In this document: piece after piece, positions 42,224 through 56,600 of the stretch
Layout: the number at the start of each line of letters is the position of its first letter
Position numbering within the stretch: the first letter of the stretch is position 1
Assembly: GCA_036925085.1 (NCBI GenBank)
Contig: JAUPFP010000085.1
Location: forward strand, 464,501-528,500
Direction of reading: 5' to 3'
Source of the DNA: Brachycybe producta
Taxonomy: Eukaryota > Arthropoda > Diplopoda > Playtdesmida > Andrognathidae
DNA length: 64,000 nt
The notes under the pieces: generated by a model
Told to the model about the DNA's origin: nothing
What the model saw: only the letters and a program-made list of their open reading frames with translations
Databases searched by the model: none
Program-made: the position numbers and the translations under genes

Positions 42224-45200
42224 GTTGTTTACGGTTTTCATAGTCATCTGAAGTCTGTTGGGCCCTCCTGAGTTCATTTCAGTGCTTTTCAAGGCATCTA
42301 GAAGACTTTCAGTTTTGGCCGTTTTCTGAAAAATTTCCAAGAGTAGACTCTTGGAAGAATTTCATTTTTTGACAATTTTTACTTTTTTAAATTTATGGGT
42401 TTTCATGGTCTTCTGAAATTTGTTGGGCCCTCCTGAGTTCATTTCGGTGCTTTTCAGGGCATCTGGAAGACTCTTTTCTTGTCATTTTTTGAAAATATTC
42501 ATGGATTATTCTCTGGACCTCTTGGAATATTTATATAACTTCAAAAATTCATTGTAAGTGAACCAGACGAGCGGGAATTGAAATTTTGGATGCATCACAT
42601 TGCAAGAGCAGCCTGGAATTCAGGGATGTCTTCATTTCCTGTGTGCAATACACGCTTCAAACGTTACACCAGTTCAAAGTGGGCATCATTGAAGTGTCTA
42701 TGCTTGCTCATGAACCTGTAACTTTGAAAATTCATTGCAAGTGAACCAGATGAGCGGGAATGGAAATGTTTGATTTGATGCATTCCCAGAAAAATCTGGA
42801 ATGCAGAGATGTCTTCATTTCCAGTGTGCAATGCACGCTTCAAAAGTTACACCAGTTCAATTTGGGCGTCATTGAAGTGTCTATGCTTGCTCATGGATCT
42901 GTAACTTTTCGAAAATTCATTGCAAGTGAACCAGACGAGCGGGAATGGAAATGTTGGATGCATCACATTGCAAGAGCAGCCTGGAATTCAGGGATGTCTT
43001 CATTTCTTATGTGCAATGCACGCTTCAAAAGTTACACCAGTTCAAAGTGGGCGTCATTGAAGTGTCTATGCTTGCTCATGGATCTGTAACTTCGAAAATT
43101 CATAGCAAGTGAACCAGATGAGCGGGAATGGAAATTTTGGATTTGATGCATTCCCAGAAAAATCTGGAATGCAGAGATGTCTTCATTTCCAGTGTGCAAT
43201 GCACGCTTCAAAAGTTACACCAGTTCAATTTGGGCGTCATTGAAGTGTCTATGCTTGCTCATGGATCTGTAACTTTTCGAAAATTCATTGCAAGTGAACC
43301 AGATGAGCGGGAATGGAAATTTTGGATTTGATGCATTCCCAGAAAAATCTGGAATGCAGAGATGTCTTCATTTCCAGTGTGCAATGCACGCTTCAAAAGT
43401 TACACCAGTTCAATTTGGGCGTCATTGAAGTGTCTATGCTTGCTCATGGATCTGTAACTTCGAAAATTCATAGCAAGTGAACCAGATGAGCGGGAATGGA
43501 AATTTTGGATTTGATGCATTCCCAGAAAAATCTGGAATGCAGAGATGTCTTCATTTCCAGTGTGCAATGCACGCTTCAAAAGTTACACCAGTTCAATTTG
43601 GGCGTCATTGAAGTGTCTATGCTTGCTCATGAACCTGTAACTTTGAAAATTCATTGCAAGTGAACCAGATGAGCGGGAATGGAAATGTTTGATTTGATGC
43701 ATTCCCAGAAAAATCTGGAATGCAGAGATGTCTTCATTTCCAGTGTGCAATGCACGCTTCAAAAGTTACACCAGTTCAATTTGGGCATCATTGAAGTGTC
43801 TATGCTTGCTCATGAACCTGTAACTTTGAAAATTCATTGCAAGTGAACCAGATGAGCGGGAATGGAAATGTTTGATTTGATGCATTCCCAGAAAAATCTG
43901 GAATGCAGAGATGTCTTCATTTCCAGTGTGCAATGCACGCTTCAAAAGTTACACCAGTTCAATTTGGGCGTCATTGAAGTGTCTATGCTTGCTCATGGAT
44001 CTGTAACTTTTCGAAAATTCATTGCAAGTGAACCAGACGAGCGGGAATGGAAATGTTGGATGCATCACATTGCAAGAGCAGCCTGGAATTCAGGGATGTC
44101 TTCATTTCTTATGTGCAATGCACGCTTCAAAAGTTACACCAGTTCAAAGTGGGCGTCATTGAAGTGTCTATGCTTGCTCATGGATCTGTAACTTCGAAAA
44201 TTCATAGCAAGTGAACCAGATGAGCGGGAATGGAAATTTTGGATTTGATGCATTCCCAGAAAAATCTGGAATGCAGAGATGTCTTCATTTCCAGTGTGCA
44301 ATGCACGCTTCAAAAGTTACACCAGTTCAATTTGGGCGTCATTGAAGTGTCTATGCTTGCTCATGGATCTGTAACTTTTCGAAAATTCATTGCAAGTGAA
44401 CCAGATGAGCGGGAATGGAAATTTTGGATTTGATGCATTCCCAGAAAAATCTGGAATGCAGAGATGTCTTCATTTCCAGTGTGCAATGCACGCTTCAAAA
44501 GTTACACCAGTTCAAAGTGGGCGTCATTGAAGTGTCTATGCTTGCTCATGGATCTGTAACTTCGAAAATTCATTGCAAGTTGTTTACGGTTTTCATAGTC
44601 ATCTGAAGTCTGTTGGGCCCTCCTGAGTTCATTTCAGTGCTTTTCAAGGCATCTAGAAGACTTTCAGTTTTGGCCGTTTTCTGAAAAATTTCCAAGAGTA
44701 GATAGACTCTTGGAAGAATTTCATTTTTTGACAATTTTTACTTTTTTAAATTTATGGGTTTTCATGGTCTTCTGAAATTTGTTGGGCCCTCCTGAGTTCA
44801 TTTCGGTGCTTTTCAGGGCATCTGGAAGACTCTTTTCTTGTCATTTTTTGAAAATATTCATGGATTATTCTCTGGACCTCTTGGAATATTTATATAACTT
44901 CAAAAATTAATTGTAAATGAACCAGACGAGCGGGAATGGAAATGTTGGATGCATCACATTGCAAGAGCAGCCTGGAATTCAGGGATGTCTTCATTTCCTA
45001 TGTGCAATGCATGCTTCAAAAGTTACACCAGTTCAAAGTGGGCGTCATTGAAGTGTCTATGCTTGCTCATGAACCTGTAACTTTGAAAATTCATTGCAAG
45101 TGAACCAGATGAGCGGGAATGGAAATGTTTGATTTGATGCATTCCCAGAAAAATCTGGAATGCAGAGATGTCTTCATTTCCAGTGTGCAATGCACGCTTC

Positions 45201-48200
45201 AAAAGTTACACCAGTTCAATTTGGGCGTCATTGAAGTGTCTATGCTTGCTCATGGATCTGTAACTTTTCGAAAATTCATTGCAAGTGAACCAGACGAGCG
45301 GGAATGGAAATGTTGGATGCATCACATTGCAAGAGCAGCCTGAAATTCAGGGATGTCTTCAATTCCTGTGTGCAATGCATGCTTCAAAAGTTACACCAGT
45401 TCAAATTGGGCATCATTGAAGTGTCTATGCTTGCTCATGAACCTGTAACTTTGAAAATTCATTGCAAGTGAACCAGATGAGCGGGAATGGAAATGTTTGA
45501 TTTGATGCATTCCCAGAAAAATCTGGAATGCAGAGATGTCTTCATTTCCAGTGTGCAATGCACGCTTCAAAAGTTACACCAGTTCAATTTGGGCGTCATT
45601 GAAGTGTCTATGCTTGCTCATGGATCTGTAACTTTTCGAAAATTCATTGCAAGTGAACCAGACGAGCGGGAATGGAAATGTAGGATGCATCACATTGCAA
45701 GAGCAGCCTGGAATTCAGGGATGTCTTCATTTCCTGTGTGCAATGCATGCTTCAAAAGTTACACCAGTTCAATTTGGGCGTCATTGAAGTGTCTATGCTT
45801 GCTCATGGATCTGTAACTTTTCGAAAATTCATTGCAAGTGAACCAGACGAGCGGGAATGGAAATGTTGGATGCATCACATTGCAAGAGCAGCCTGAAATT
45901 CAGGGATGTCTTCATTTCCTGTGTGCAATACACGCTTCAAACGTTACACCAGTTCAAAGTGGGCATCATTGAAGTGTCTATGCTTGCTCATGAACCTGTA
46001 ACTTCGAAAATTCATAGCAAGTGAACCAGATGAGCGGGAATGGAAATTTTGGATTTGATGCATTCCCAGAAAAATCTGGAATGCAGAGATGTCTTCATTT
46101 CCAGTGTGCAATGCACGCTTCAAAAGTTACACCAGTTCAATTTGGGCGTCATTGAAGTGTCTATGCTTGCTCATGGATCTGTAACTTTTCGAAAATTCAT
46201 TGCAAGTGAACCAGACGAGCGGGAATGGAAATGTTGGATGCATCACATTGCAAGAGCAGCCTGGAATTCAGGGATGTCTTCATTTCCTATGTGCAACGCA
46301 CGCTTCAAAAGTTACACCAGTTCAAAGTGGGCGTCATTGAAGTGTCTATGCTTGCTCATGGATCTGTAACTTCGAAAATTCATTGCAAGTTGTTTACGGT
46401 TTTCATAGTCATCTGAAGTCTGTTGGGCCCTCCTGAGTTCATTTCAGTGCTTTTCAAGGCATCTAGAAGACTTTCAGTTTTGGCCGTTTTCTGAAAAATT
46501 TCCAAGAGTAGACTCTTGGAAGAATTTCATTTTTTGACAATTTTTACTTTTTTAAATTTATGGGTTTTCATGGTCTTCTGAAATTTGTTGGGCCCTCCTG
46601 AGTTCATTTCGGTGCTTTTCAGGGCATCTGGAAGACTCTTTTCTTGTCATTTTTTGAAAATATTCATGGATTATTCTCTGGACCTCTTGGAATATTTATA
46701 TAACTTCAAAAATTCATTGTAAGTGAACCAGACGAGCGGGAATTGAAATTTTGGATGCATCACATTGCAAGAGCAGCCTGGAATTCAGGGATGTCTTCAT
46801 TTCCTGTGTGCAATACACGCTTCAAACGTTACACCAGTTCAAAGTGGGCATCATTGAAGTGTCTATGCTTGCTCATGAACCTGTAACTTTGAAAATTCAT
46901 TGCAAGTGAACCAGATGAGCGGGAATGGAAATGTTTGATTTGATGCATTCCCAGAAAAATCTGGAATGCAGAGATGTCTTCATTTCCAGTGTGCAATGCA
47001 CGCTTCAAAAGTTACACCAGTTCAATTTGGGCGTCATTGAAGTGTCTATGCTTGCTCATGGATCTGTAACTTTTCGAAAATTCATTGCAAGTGAACCAGA
47101 CGAGCGGGAATGGAAATGTTGGATGCATCACATTGCAAGAGCAGCCTGGAATTCAGGGATGTCTTCATTTCTTATGTGCAATGCACGCTTCAAAAGTTAC
47201 ACCAGTTCAAAGTGGGCGTCATTGAAGTGTCTATGCTTGCTCATGGATCTGTAACTTCGAAAATTCATAGCAAGTGAACCAGATGAGCGGGAATGGAAAT
47301 TTTGGATTTGATGCATTCCCAGAAAAATCTGGAATGCAGAGATGTCTTCATTTCCAGTGTGCAATGCACGCTTCAAAAGTTACACCAGTTCAATTTGGGC
47401 GTCATTGAAGTGTCTATGCTTGCTCATGGATCTGTAACTTTTCGAAAATTCATTGCAAGTGAACCAGATGAGCGGGAATGGAAATTTTGGATTTGATGCA
47501 TTCCCAGAAAAATCTGGAATGCAGAGATGTCTTCATTTCCAGTGTGCAATGCACGCTTCAAAAGTTACACCAGTTCAATTTGGGCGTCATTGAAGTGTCT
47601 ATGCTTGCTCATGGATCTGTAACTTCGAAAATTCATAGCAAGTGAACCAGATGAGCGGGAATGGAAATTTTGGATTTGATGCATTCCCAGAAAAATCTGG
47701 AATGCAGAGATGTCTTCATTTCCAGTGTGCAATGCACGCTTCAAAAGTTACACCAGTTCAATTTGGGCGTCATTGAAGTGTCTATGCTTGCTCATGAACC
47801 TGTAACTTTGAAAATTCATTGCAAGTGAACCAGATGAGCGGGAATGGAAATGTTTGATTTGATGCATTCCCAGAAAAATCTGGAATGCAGAGATGTCTTC
47901 ATTTCCAGTGTGCAATGCACGCTTCAAAAGTTACACCAGTTCAATTTGGGCATCATTGAAGTGTCTATGCTTGCTCATGAACCTGTAACTTTGAAAATTC
48001 ATTGCAAGTGAACCAGATGAGCGGGAATGGAAATGTTTGATTTGATGCATTCCCAGAAAAATCTGGAATGCAGAGATGTCTTCATTTCCAGTGTGCAATG
48101 CACGCTTCAAAAGTTACACCAGTTCAATTTGGGCGTCATTGAAGTGTCTATGCTTGCTCATGGATCTGTAACTTTTCGAAAATTCATTGCAAGTGAACCA

Positions 48201-48655
48201 GACGAGCGGGAATGGAAATGTTGGATGCATCACATTGCAAGAGCAGCCTGGAATTCAGGGATGTCTTCATTTCTTATGTGCAATGCACGCTTCAAAAGTT
48301 ACACCAGTTCAAAGTGGGCGTCATTGAAGTGTCTATGCTTGCTCATGGATCTGTAACTTCGAAAATTCATAGCAAGTGAACCAGATGAGCGGGAATGGAA
48401 ATTTTGGATTTGATGCATTCCCAGAAAAATCTGGAATGCAGAGATGTCTTCATTTCCAGTGTGCAATGCACGCTTCAAAAGTTACACCAGTTCAATTTGG
48501 GCGTCATTGAAGTGTCTATGCTTGCTCATGGATCTGTAACTTTTCGAAAATTCATTGCAAGTGAACCAGATGAGCGGGAATGGAAATTTTGGATTTGATG
48601 CATTCCCAGAAAAATCTGGAATGCAGAGATGTCTTCATTTCCAGTGTGCAATGCA
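40414..48655. repeat. 4,165-bp higher-order repeat, two copies
   Basis: Monomer variants at 40,954, 41,322, 41,875, 42,760 and 43,862 recur exactly 4,165 bp later. A rare CAACGCACGC variant (42,129 and 46,294) is carried in both. Each copy is one 1,810-bp block, one further insert and monomers without inserts. Confidence 0.85.
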
Positions 48656-49830
48656 CGCTTCAAAAGTTACACCAGTTCAATTTGGGCGTCATTGAAGTGT
48701 CTATGCTTGCTCATGGATCTGTAACTTCGAAAATTCATAGCAAGTGAACCAGATGAGCGGGAATGGAAATTTTGGATTTGATGCATTCCCAGAAAAATCT
48801 GGAATGCAGAGATGTCTTCATTTCCAGTGTGCAATGCACGCTTCAAAAGTTACACCAGTTCAATTTGGGCGTCATTGAAGTGTCTATGCTTGCTCATGAA
48901 CCTGTAACTTTGAAAATTCATTGCAAGTGAACCAGATGAGCGGGAATGGAAATGTTTGATTTGATGCATTCCCAGAAAAATCTGGAATGCAGAGATGTCT
49001 TCATTTCCAGTGTGCAATGCACGCTTCAAAAGTTACACCAGTTCAATTTGGGCATCATTGAAGTGTCTATGCTTGCTCATGAACCTGTAACTTTGAAAAT
49101 TCATTGCAAGTGAACCAGATGAGCGGGAATGGAAATGTTTGATTTGATGCATTCCCAGAAAAATCTGGAATGCAGAGATGTCTTCATTTCCAGTGTGCAA
49201 TGCACGCTTCAAAAGTTACACCAGTTCAATTTGGGCGTCATTGAAGTGTCTATGCTTGCTCATGGATCTGTAACTTTTCGAAAATTCATTGCAAGTGAAC
49301 CAGACGAGCGGGAATGGAAATGTTGGATGCATCACATTGCAAGAGCAGCCTGGAATTCAGGGATGTCTTCATTTCTTATGTGCAATGCACGCTTCAAAAG
49401 TTACACCAGTTCAAAGTGGGCGTCATTGAAGTGTCTATGCTTGCTCATGGATCTGTAACTTCGAAAATTCATAGCAAGTGAACCAGATGAGCGGGAATGG
49501 AAATTTTGGATTTGATGCATTCCCAGAAAAATCTGGAATGCAGAGATGTCTTCAATTCCAGTGTGCAATGCACGCTTCAAAAGTTACACCAGTTCAATTT
49601 GGGCGTCATTGAAGTGTCTATGCTTGCTCATGGATCTGTAACTTTTCGAAAATTCATTGCAAGTGAACCAGACGAGCGGGAATTGAAATTTTGGATGCAT
49701 CACATTGCAAGAGCAGCCTGGAATTCAGGGATGTCTTCATTTCCTGTGTGCAATACACGCTTCAAACGTTACACCAGTTCAAAGTGGGCATCATTGAAGT
49801 GTCTATGCTTGCTCATAAACCTGTAACTTT
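46925..49830. repeat. 1,102-bp higher-order repeat without insert
   Basis: A six-monomer pattern starts at 46,925, 48,027 and 49,129, and also at 42,760 and 43,862. It carries the diagnostic TTCATTTCTTATGTGCAATG variant. Confidence 0.85.
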
Positions 49831-52800
49831 GAAAATTCATTGCAAGTGAACCAGATGAGCGGGAATGGAAATGTTGGATGCATCACATTGCAAGAGCAGC
49901 CTGAAATTCAGGGATGTCTTCATTTCCTGTGTGCAATGCATGCTTCAAAAGTTACACCAGTTCAAAGTGGGCGTCATTGAAGTGTCTATGCTTGCTCATG
50001 AACCTGTAACTTTGAAAATTCATTGCAAGTGAACCAGATGAGCGGGAATGGAAATGTTTGATTTGATGCATTCCCAGAAAAATCTGGATTGCAGAGATGT
50101 CTTCATTTCCAGTGTGCAATGCACGCTTCAAAAGTTACACCAGTTCAAAGTGGGCGTCATTGAAGTGTCTATGCTTGCTCATGGATCTGTAACTTTTCGA
50201 AAATTCATTGCAAGTGAACCAGACGAGCGGGAATGGAAATGTTGGATGCATCACATTGCAAGAGCAGCCTGGAATGCAGAGATGTCTTCATTTCCAGTGT
50301 GCAATGCACGCTTCAAAAGTTACACCAGTTCAATTTGGGGGTCATTGAAGTGTCTATGCTTGCTCATGGATCTGTAACTTTTCGAAAATTCATTGCAAGT
50401 GAACCAGACGAGCGGGAATGGAAATGTTTGATTTGATGCATTCCCAGAAACATCTGGAATGCAGAGATGTCTTCATTTCCAGTGTGCAATGCACGCTTCA
50501 AAAGTTACACCAGTTCAATTTGGGCGTCATTGAAGTGTCTATGCTTGCTCATGGATCTGTAACTTTTCGAAAATTCATTGCAAGTGAACCAGACGAGCGG
50601 GAATGGAAATGTTGGATGCATCACATTGCAAGAGCAGCCTGGAATTCAGGGATGTCTTCATTTCCTATGTGCAATGCACGCTTCAAAAGTTACACCAGTT
50701 CAAAGTGGGCGTCATTGAAGTGTCTATGCTTGCTCATGGATCTGTAACTTCGAAAATTCATAGCAAGTGAACCAGATGAGCGGGAATGGAAATTTTGGAT
50801 TTGATGCATTCCCAGAAAAATCTGGAATGCAGAGATGTCTTCATTTCCAGTGTGCAATGCACGCTTCAAAAGTTACACCAGTTCAATTTGGTCGTCATTG
50901 AAGTGTCTATGCTTGCTCATGGATCTGTAACTTCGAAAATTCATTGCAAGTTGTTTACGGTTTTCATAGTCATCTGAAGTCTGTTGGGCCCTCCTGAGTT
51001 CATTTCAGTGCTTTTCAAGGCATCTAGAAGACTTTCAGTTTTGGCCGTTTTCTGAAAAATTTCCAAGAGTAGACTCTTGGAAGAATTTCATTTTTTGACA
51101 ATTTTTACTTTTTTAAATTTATGGGTTTTCATGGTCTTCTGAAATTTGTTGGGCCCTCCTGAGTTCATTTCGGTGCTTTTCAGGGCATCTGGAAGACTCT
51201 TTTCTTGTCATTTTTTGAAAATATTCATGGATTATTCTCTGGACCTCTTGGAATATTTATATAACTTCAAAAATTAATTGTAAATGAACCAGACGAGCGG
51301 GAATGGAAATGTAGGATGCATCACATTGCAAGAGCAGCCTGGAATTCAGGGATGTCTTCATTTCCTGTGTGCAATGCATGCTTCAAAAGTTACACCAGTT
51401 CAAATTGGGCATCATTGAAGTGTCTATGCTTGCTCATGAACTTGTAACTTTGAAAATTCATTGCAAGTGAACCAGATGAGCGGGAATGGAAATGTTTGAT
51501 TTGATGCATTCCCAGAAAAATCTGGAATGCAGAGATGTCTTCATTTCCAGTGTGCAATGCACGCTTCAAAAGTTACACCAGTTCAATTTGGGCGTCATTG
51601 AAGTGTCTATGCTTGCTCATGGATCTGTAACTTTTCGAAAATTCATTGCAAGTGAACCAGACGAGCGGGAATGGAAATGTTGGATGCATCACATTGCAAG
51701 AGCAGCCTGGAATTCAGGGATGTCTTCAATTCCTGTGTGCAATGCATGCTTCAAAAGTTACACCAGTTCAATTTGGGCGTCATTGAAGTGTCTATGCTTG
51801 CTCATGGATCTGTAACTTTTCGAAAATTCATTGCAAGTGAACCAGACGAGCGGGAATGGAAATGTTGGATGCATCACATTGCAAGAGCAGCCTGGAATTC
51901 AGGGATGTCTTCAATTCCTGTGTGCAATGCATGCTTCAAAAGTTACACCAGTTCAATTTGGGCGTCATTGAAGTGTCTATGCTTGCTCATGGATCTGTAA
52001 CTTTTCGAAAATTCATTGCAAGTGAACCAGACGAGCGGGAATGGAAATGTTGGATGCATCACATTGCAAGAGCAGCCTGGAATTCAGGGATGTCTTCATT
52101 TCCTATGTGCAATGCACGCTTCAAAAGTTACACCAGTTCAAAGTGGGCGTCATTGAAGTGTCTATGCTTGCTCATGGATCTGTAACTTCGAAAATTCATA
52201 GCAAGTGAACCAGATGAGCGGGAATGGAAATGTTTGATTTGATGCATTCCCAGAAAAATCTGGAATGCAGAGATGTCTTCATTTCCAGTGTGCAATGCAC
52301 GCTTCAAAAGTTACACCAGTTCAATTTGGGCGTCATTGAAGTGTCTATGCTTGCTCATGGATCTGTAACTTTTCGAATATTCATTGCAAGTGAACCAGAC
52401 GAGCGGGAATGGAAATGTTGGATGCATCACATTGCAAGAGCAGCCTGGAATTCAGGGATGTCTTCATTTCCTATGTGCAATGCACGCTTCAAAAGTTACA
52501 CCAGTTCAAAGTGGGCGTCATTGAAGTGTCTATGCTTGCTCATGGATCTGTAACTTTTCGAATATTCATTGCAAGTGAACCAGATGAGCGGGAATGGAAA
52601 TTTTGGATTTGATGCATTCCCAGAAAAATCTGGAATGCAGAGATGTCTTCATTTCCAGTGTGCAATGCACGCTTCAAAAGTTACACCAGTTCAAATTGGG
52701 CATCATTGAAGTGTCTATGCTTGCTCATGAACCTGTAACTTTGAAAATTCATTGCAAGTGAACCAGATGAGCGGGAATGGAAATGTTTGATTTGATGCAT

Positions 52801-53680
52801 TCCCAGAAAAATCTGGATTGCAGAGATGTCTTCATTTCCAGTGTGCAATGCACGCTTCAAAAGTTACACCAGTTCAAAGTGGGCGTCATTGAAGTGTCTA
52901 TGCTTGCTCATGGATCTGTAACTTTTCGAAAATTCATTGCAAGTGAACCAGACGAGCGGGAATGGAAATGTAGGATGCATCACATTGCAAGAGCAGCCTG
53001 GAATTCAGGGATGTCTTCATTTCCTGTGTGCAATGCATGCTTCAAAAGTTACACCAGTTCAATTTGGGCGTCATTGAAGTGTCTATGCTTGCTCATGGAT
53101 CTGTAACTTTTCGAAAATTCATTGCAAGTGAACCAGACGAGCGGGAATGGAAATGTTGGATGCATCACATTGCAAGAGCAGCCTGGAATGCAGAGATGTC
53201 TTCATTTCCAGTGTGCAATGCACGCTTCAAAAGTTACACCAGTTCAATTTGGGGGTCATTGAAGTGTCTATGCTTGCTCATGGATCTGTAACTTTTCGAA
53301 AATTCATTGCAAGTGAACCAGACGAGCGGGAATGGAAATGTTTGATTTGATGCATTCCCAGAAACATCTGGAATGCAGAGATGTCTTCATTTCCAGTGTG
53401 CAATGCACGCTTCAAAAGTTACACCAGTTCAATTTGGGCGTCATTGAAGTGTCTATGCTTGCTCATGGATCTGTAACTTTTCGAATATTCATTGCAAGTG
53501 AACCAGATGAGCGGGAATGGAAATGTTGGATGCATCACATTGCAAGAGCAGCCTGGAATTCAGGGATGTCTTCATTTCCTATGTGCAATGCACGCTTCAA
53601 AAGTTACACCAGTTCAAAGTGGGCGTCATTGAAGTGTCTATGCTTGCTCATGGATCTGTAACTTCGAAAATTCATTGCAA

Positions 53681-56600
53681 GTTGTTTACGGTTTTCATAG
53701 TCATCTGAAGTCTGTTGGGCCCTCCTGAGTTCATTTCAGTGCTTTTCAAGGCATCTAGAAGACTTTCAGTTTTGGCCGTTTTCTGAAAAATTTCCAAGAG
53801 TAGACTCTTGGAAGAATTTCATTTTTTGACAATTTTTACTTTTTTAAATTTATGGGTTTTCATGGTCTTCTGAAATTTGTTGGGCCCTCCTGAGTTCATT
53901 TCGGTGCTTTTCAGGGCATCTGGAAGACTCTTTTCTTGTCATTTTTTGAAAATATTCATGGATTATTCTCTGGACCTCTTGGAATATTTATATAACTTCA
54001 AAAATTAATTGTAAATGAACCAGACGAGCGGGAATGGAAATGTAGGATGCATCACATTGCAAGAGCAGCCTGGAATTCAGGGATGTCTTCATTTCCTGTG
54101 TGCAATGCATGCTTCAAAAGTTACACCAGTTCAAATTGGGCATCATTGAAGTGTCTATGCTTGCTCATGAACTTGTAACTTTGAAAATTCATTGCAAGTG
54201 AACCAGATGAGCGGGAATGGAAATGTTTGATTTGATGCATTCCCAGAAAAATCTGGAATGCAGAGATGTCTTCATTTCCAGTGTGCAATGCACGCTTCAA
54301 AAGTTACACCAGTTCAAAGTGGGCGTCATTGAAGTGTCTATGCTTGCTCATGGATCTGTAACTTTTCGAAAATTCATTGCAAGTGAACCAGACGAGCGGG
54401 AATGGAAATGTAGGATGCATCACATTGCAAGAGCAGCCTGGAATTCAGGGATGTCTTCATTTCCTGTGTGCAATGCATGCTTCAAAAGTTACACCAGTTC
54501 AATTTGGGCGTCATTGAAGTGTCTATGCTTGCTCATGGATCTGTAACTTTTCGAAAATTCATTGCAAGTGAACCAGACGAGCGGGAATGGAAATGTTGGA
54601 TGCATCACATTGCAAGAGCAGCCTGGAATGCAGAGATGTCTTCATTTCCAGTGTGCAATGCACGCTTCAAAAGTTACACCAGTTCAATTTGGGGGTCATT
54701 GAAGTGTCTATGCTTGCTCATGGATCTGTAACTTTTCGAAAATTCATTGCAAGTGAATCAGACGAGCGGGAATGGAAATGTTTGATTTGATGCATTCCCA
54801 GAAACATCTGGAATGCAGAGATGTCTTCATTTCCAGTGTGCAATGCACGCTTCAAAAGTTACACCAGTTCAATTTGGGCGTCATTGAAGTGTCTATGCTT
54901 GCTCATGAACTTGTAACTTCGAAAATTCATAGCAAGTGAACCAGATGAGCGGGAATGGAAATTTTGGATTTGATGCATTCCCAGAAAAATCTGGAATGCA
55001 GAGATGTCTTCATTTCCAGTGTGCAATGCACGCTTCAAAAGTTACACCAGTTCAATTTGGGCGTCATTGAAGTGTCTATGCTTGCTCATGGATCTGTAAC
55101 TTTTCGAATATTCATTGCAAGTGAACCAGATGAGCGGGAATGGAAATGTTGGATGCATCACATTGCAAGAGCAGCCTGGAATTCAGGGATGTCTTCATTT
55201 CCTATGTGCAATGCACGCTTCAAAAGTTACACCAGTTCAAAGTGAGCGTCATTGAAGTGTCTATGCTTGCTCATGGATCTGTAACTTCGAAAATTCATTG
55301 CAAGTTGTTTACGGTTTTCATAGTCATCTGAAGTCTGTTGGGCCCTCCTGAGTTCATTTCAGTGCTTTTCAAGGCATCTAGAAGACTTTCAGTTTTGGCC
55401 GTTTTCTGAAAAATTTCCAAGAGTAGACTCTTGGAAGAATTTCATTTTTTGACAATTTTTACTTTTTTAAATTTATGGGTTTTCATGGTCTTCTGAAATT
55501 TGTTGGGCCCTCCTGAGTTCATTTCGGTGCTTTTCAGGGCATCTGGAAGACTCTTTTCTTGTCATTTTTTGAAAATATTCATGGATTATTCTCTGGACCT
55601 CTTGGAATATTTATATAACTTCAAAAATTAATTGTAAATGAACCAGACGAGCGGGAATGGAAATGTAGGATGCATCACATTGCAAGAGCAGCCTGGAATT
55701 CAGGGATGTCTTCATTTCCTGTGTGCAATGCATGCTTCAAAAGTTACACCAGTTCAAATTGGGCATCATTGAAGTGTCTATGCTTGCTCATGAACTTGTA
55801 ACTTTGAAAATTCATTGCAAGTGAACCAGATGAGCGGGAATGGAAATGTTTGATTTGATGCATTCCCAGAAAAATCTGGAATGCAGAGATGTCTTCATTT
55901 CCAGTGTGCAATGCACGCTTCAAAAGTTACACCAGTTCAAAGTGGGCGTCATTGAAGTGTCTATGCTTGCTCATGGATCTGTAACTTTTCGAAAATTCAT
56001 TGCAAGTGAACCAGACGAGCGGGAATGGAAATGTAGGATGCATCACATTGCAAGAGCAGCCTGGAATTCAGGGATGTCTTCATTTCCTGTGTGCAATGCA
56101 TGCTTCAAAAGTTACACCAGTTCAATTTGGGCGTCATTGAAGTGTCTATGCTTGCTCATGGATCTGTAACTTTTCGAAAATTCATTGCAAGTGAACCAGA
56201 CGAGCGGGAATGGAAATGTTGGATGCATCACATTGCAAGAGCAGCCTGGAATGCAGAGATGTCTTCATTTCCAGTGTGCAATGCACGCTTCAAAAGTTAC
56301 ACCAGTTCAATTTGGGGGTCATTGAAGTGTCTATGCTTGCTCATGGATCTGTAACTTTTCGAAAATTCATTGCAAGTGAATCAGACGAGCGGGAATGGAA
56401 ATGTTTGATTTGATGCATTCCCAGAAACATCTGGAATGCAGAGATGTCTTCATTTCCAGTGTGCAATGCACGCTTCAAAAGTTACACCAGTTCAATTTGG
56501 GCGTCATTGAAGTGTCTATGCTTGCTCATGAACTTGTAACTTCGAAAATTCATAGCAAGTGAACCAGATGAGCGGGAATGGAAATTTTGGATTTGATGCA

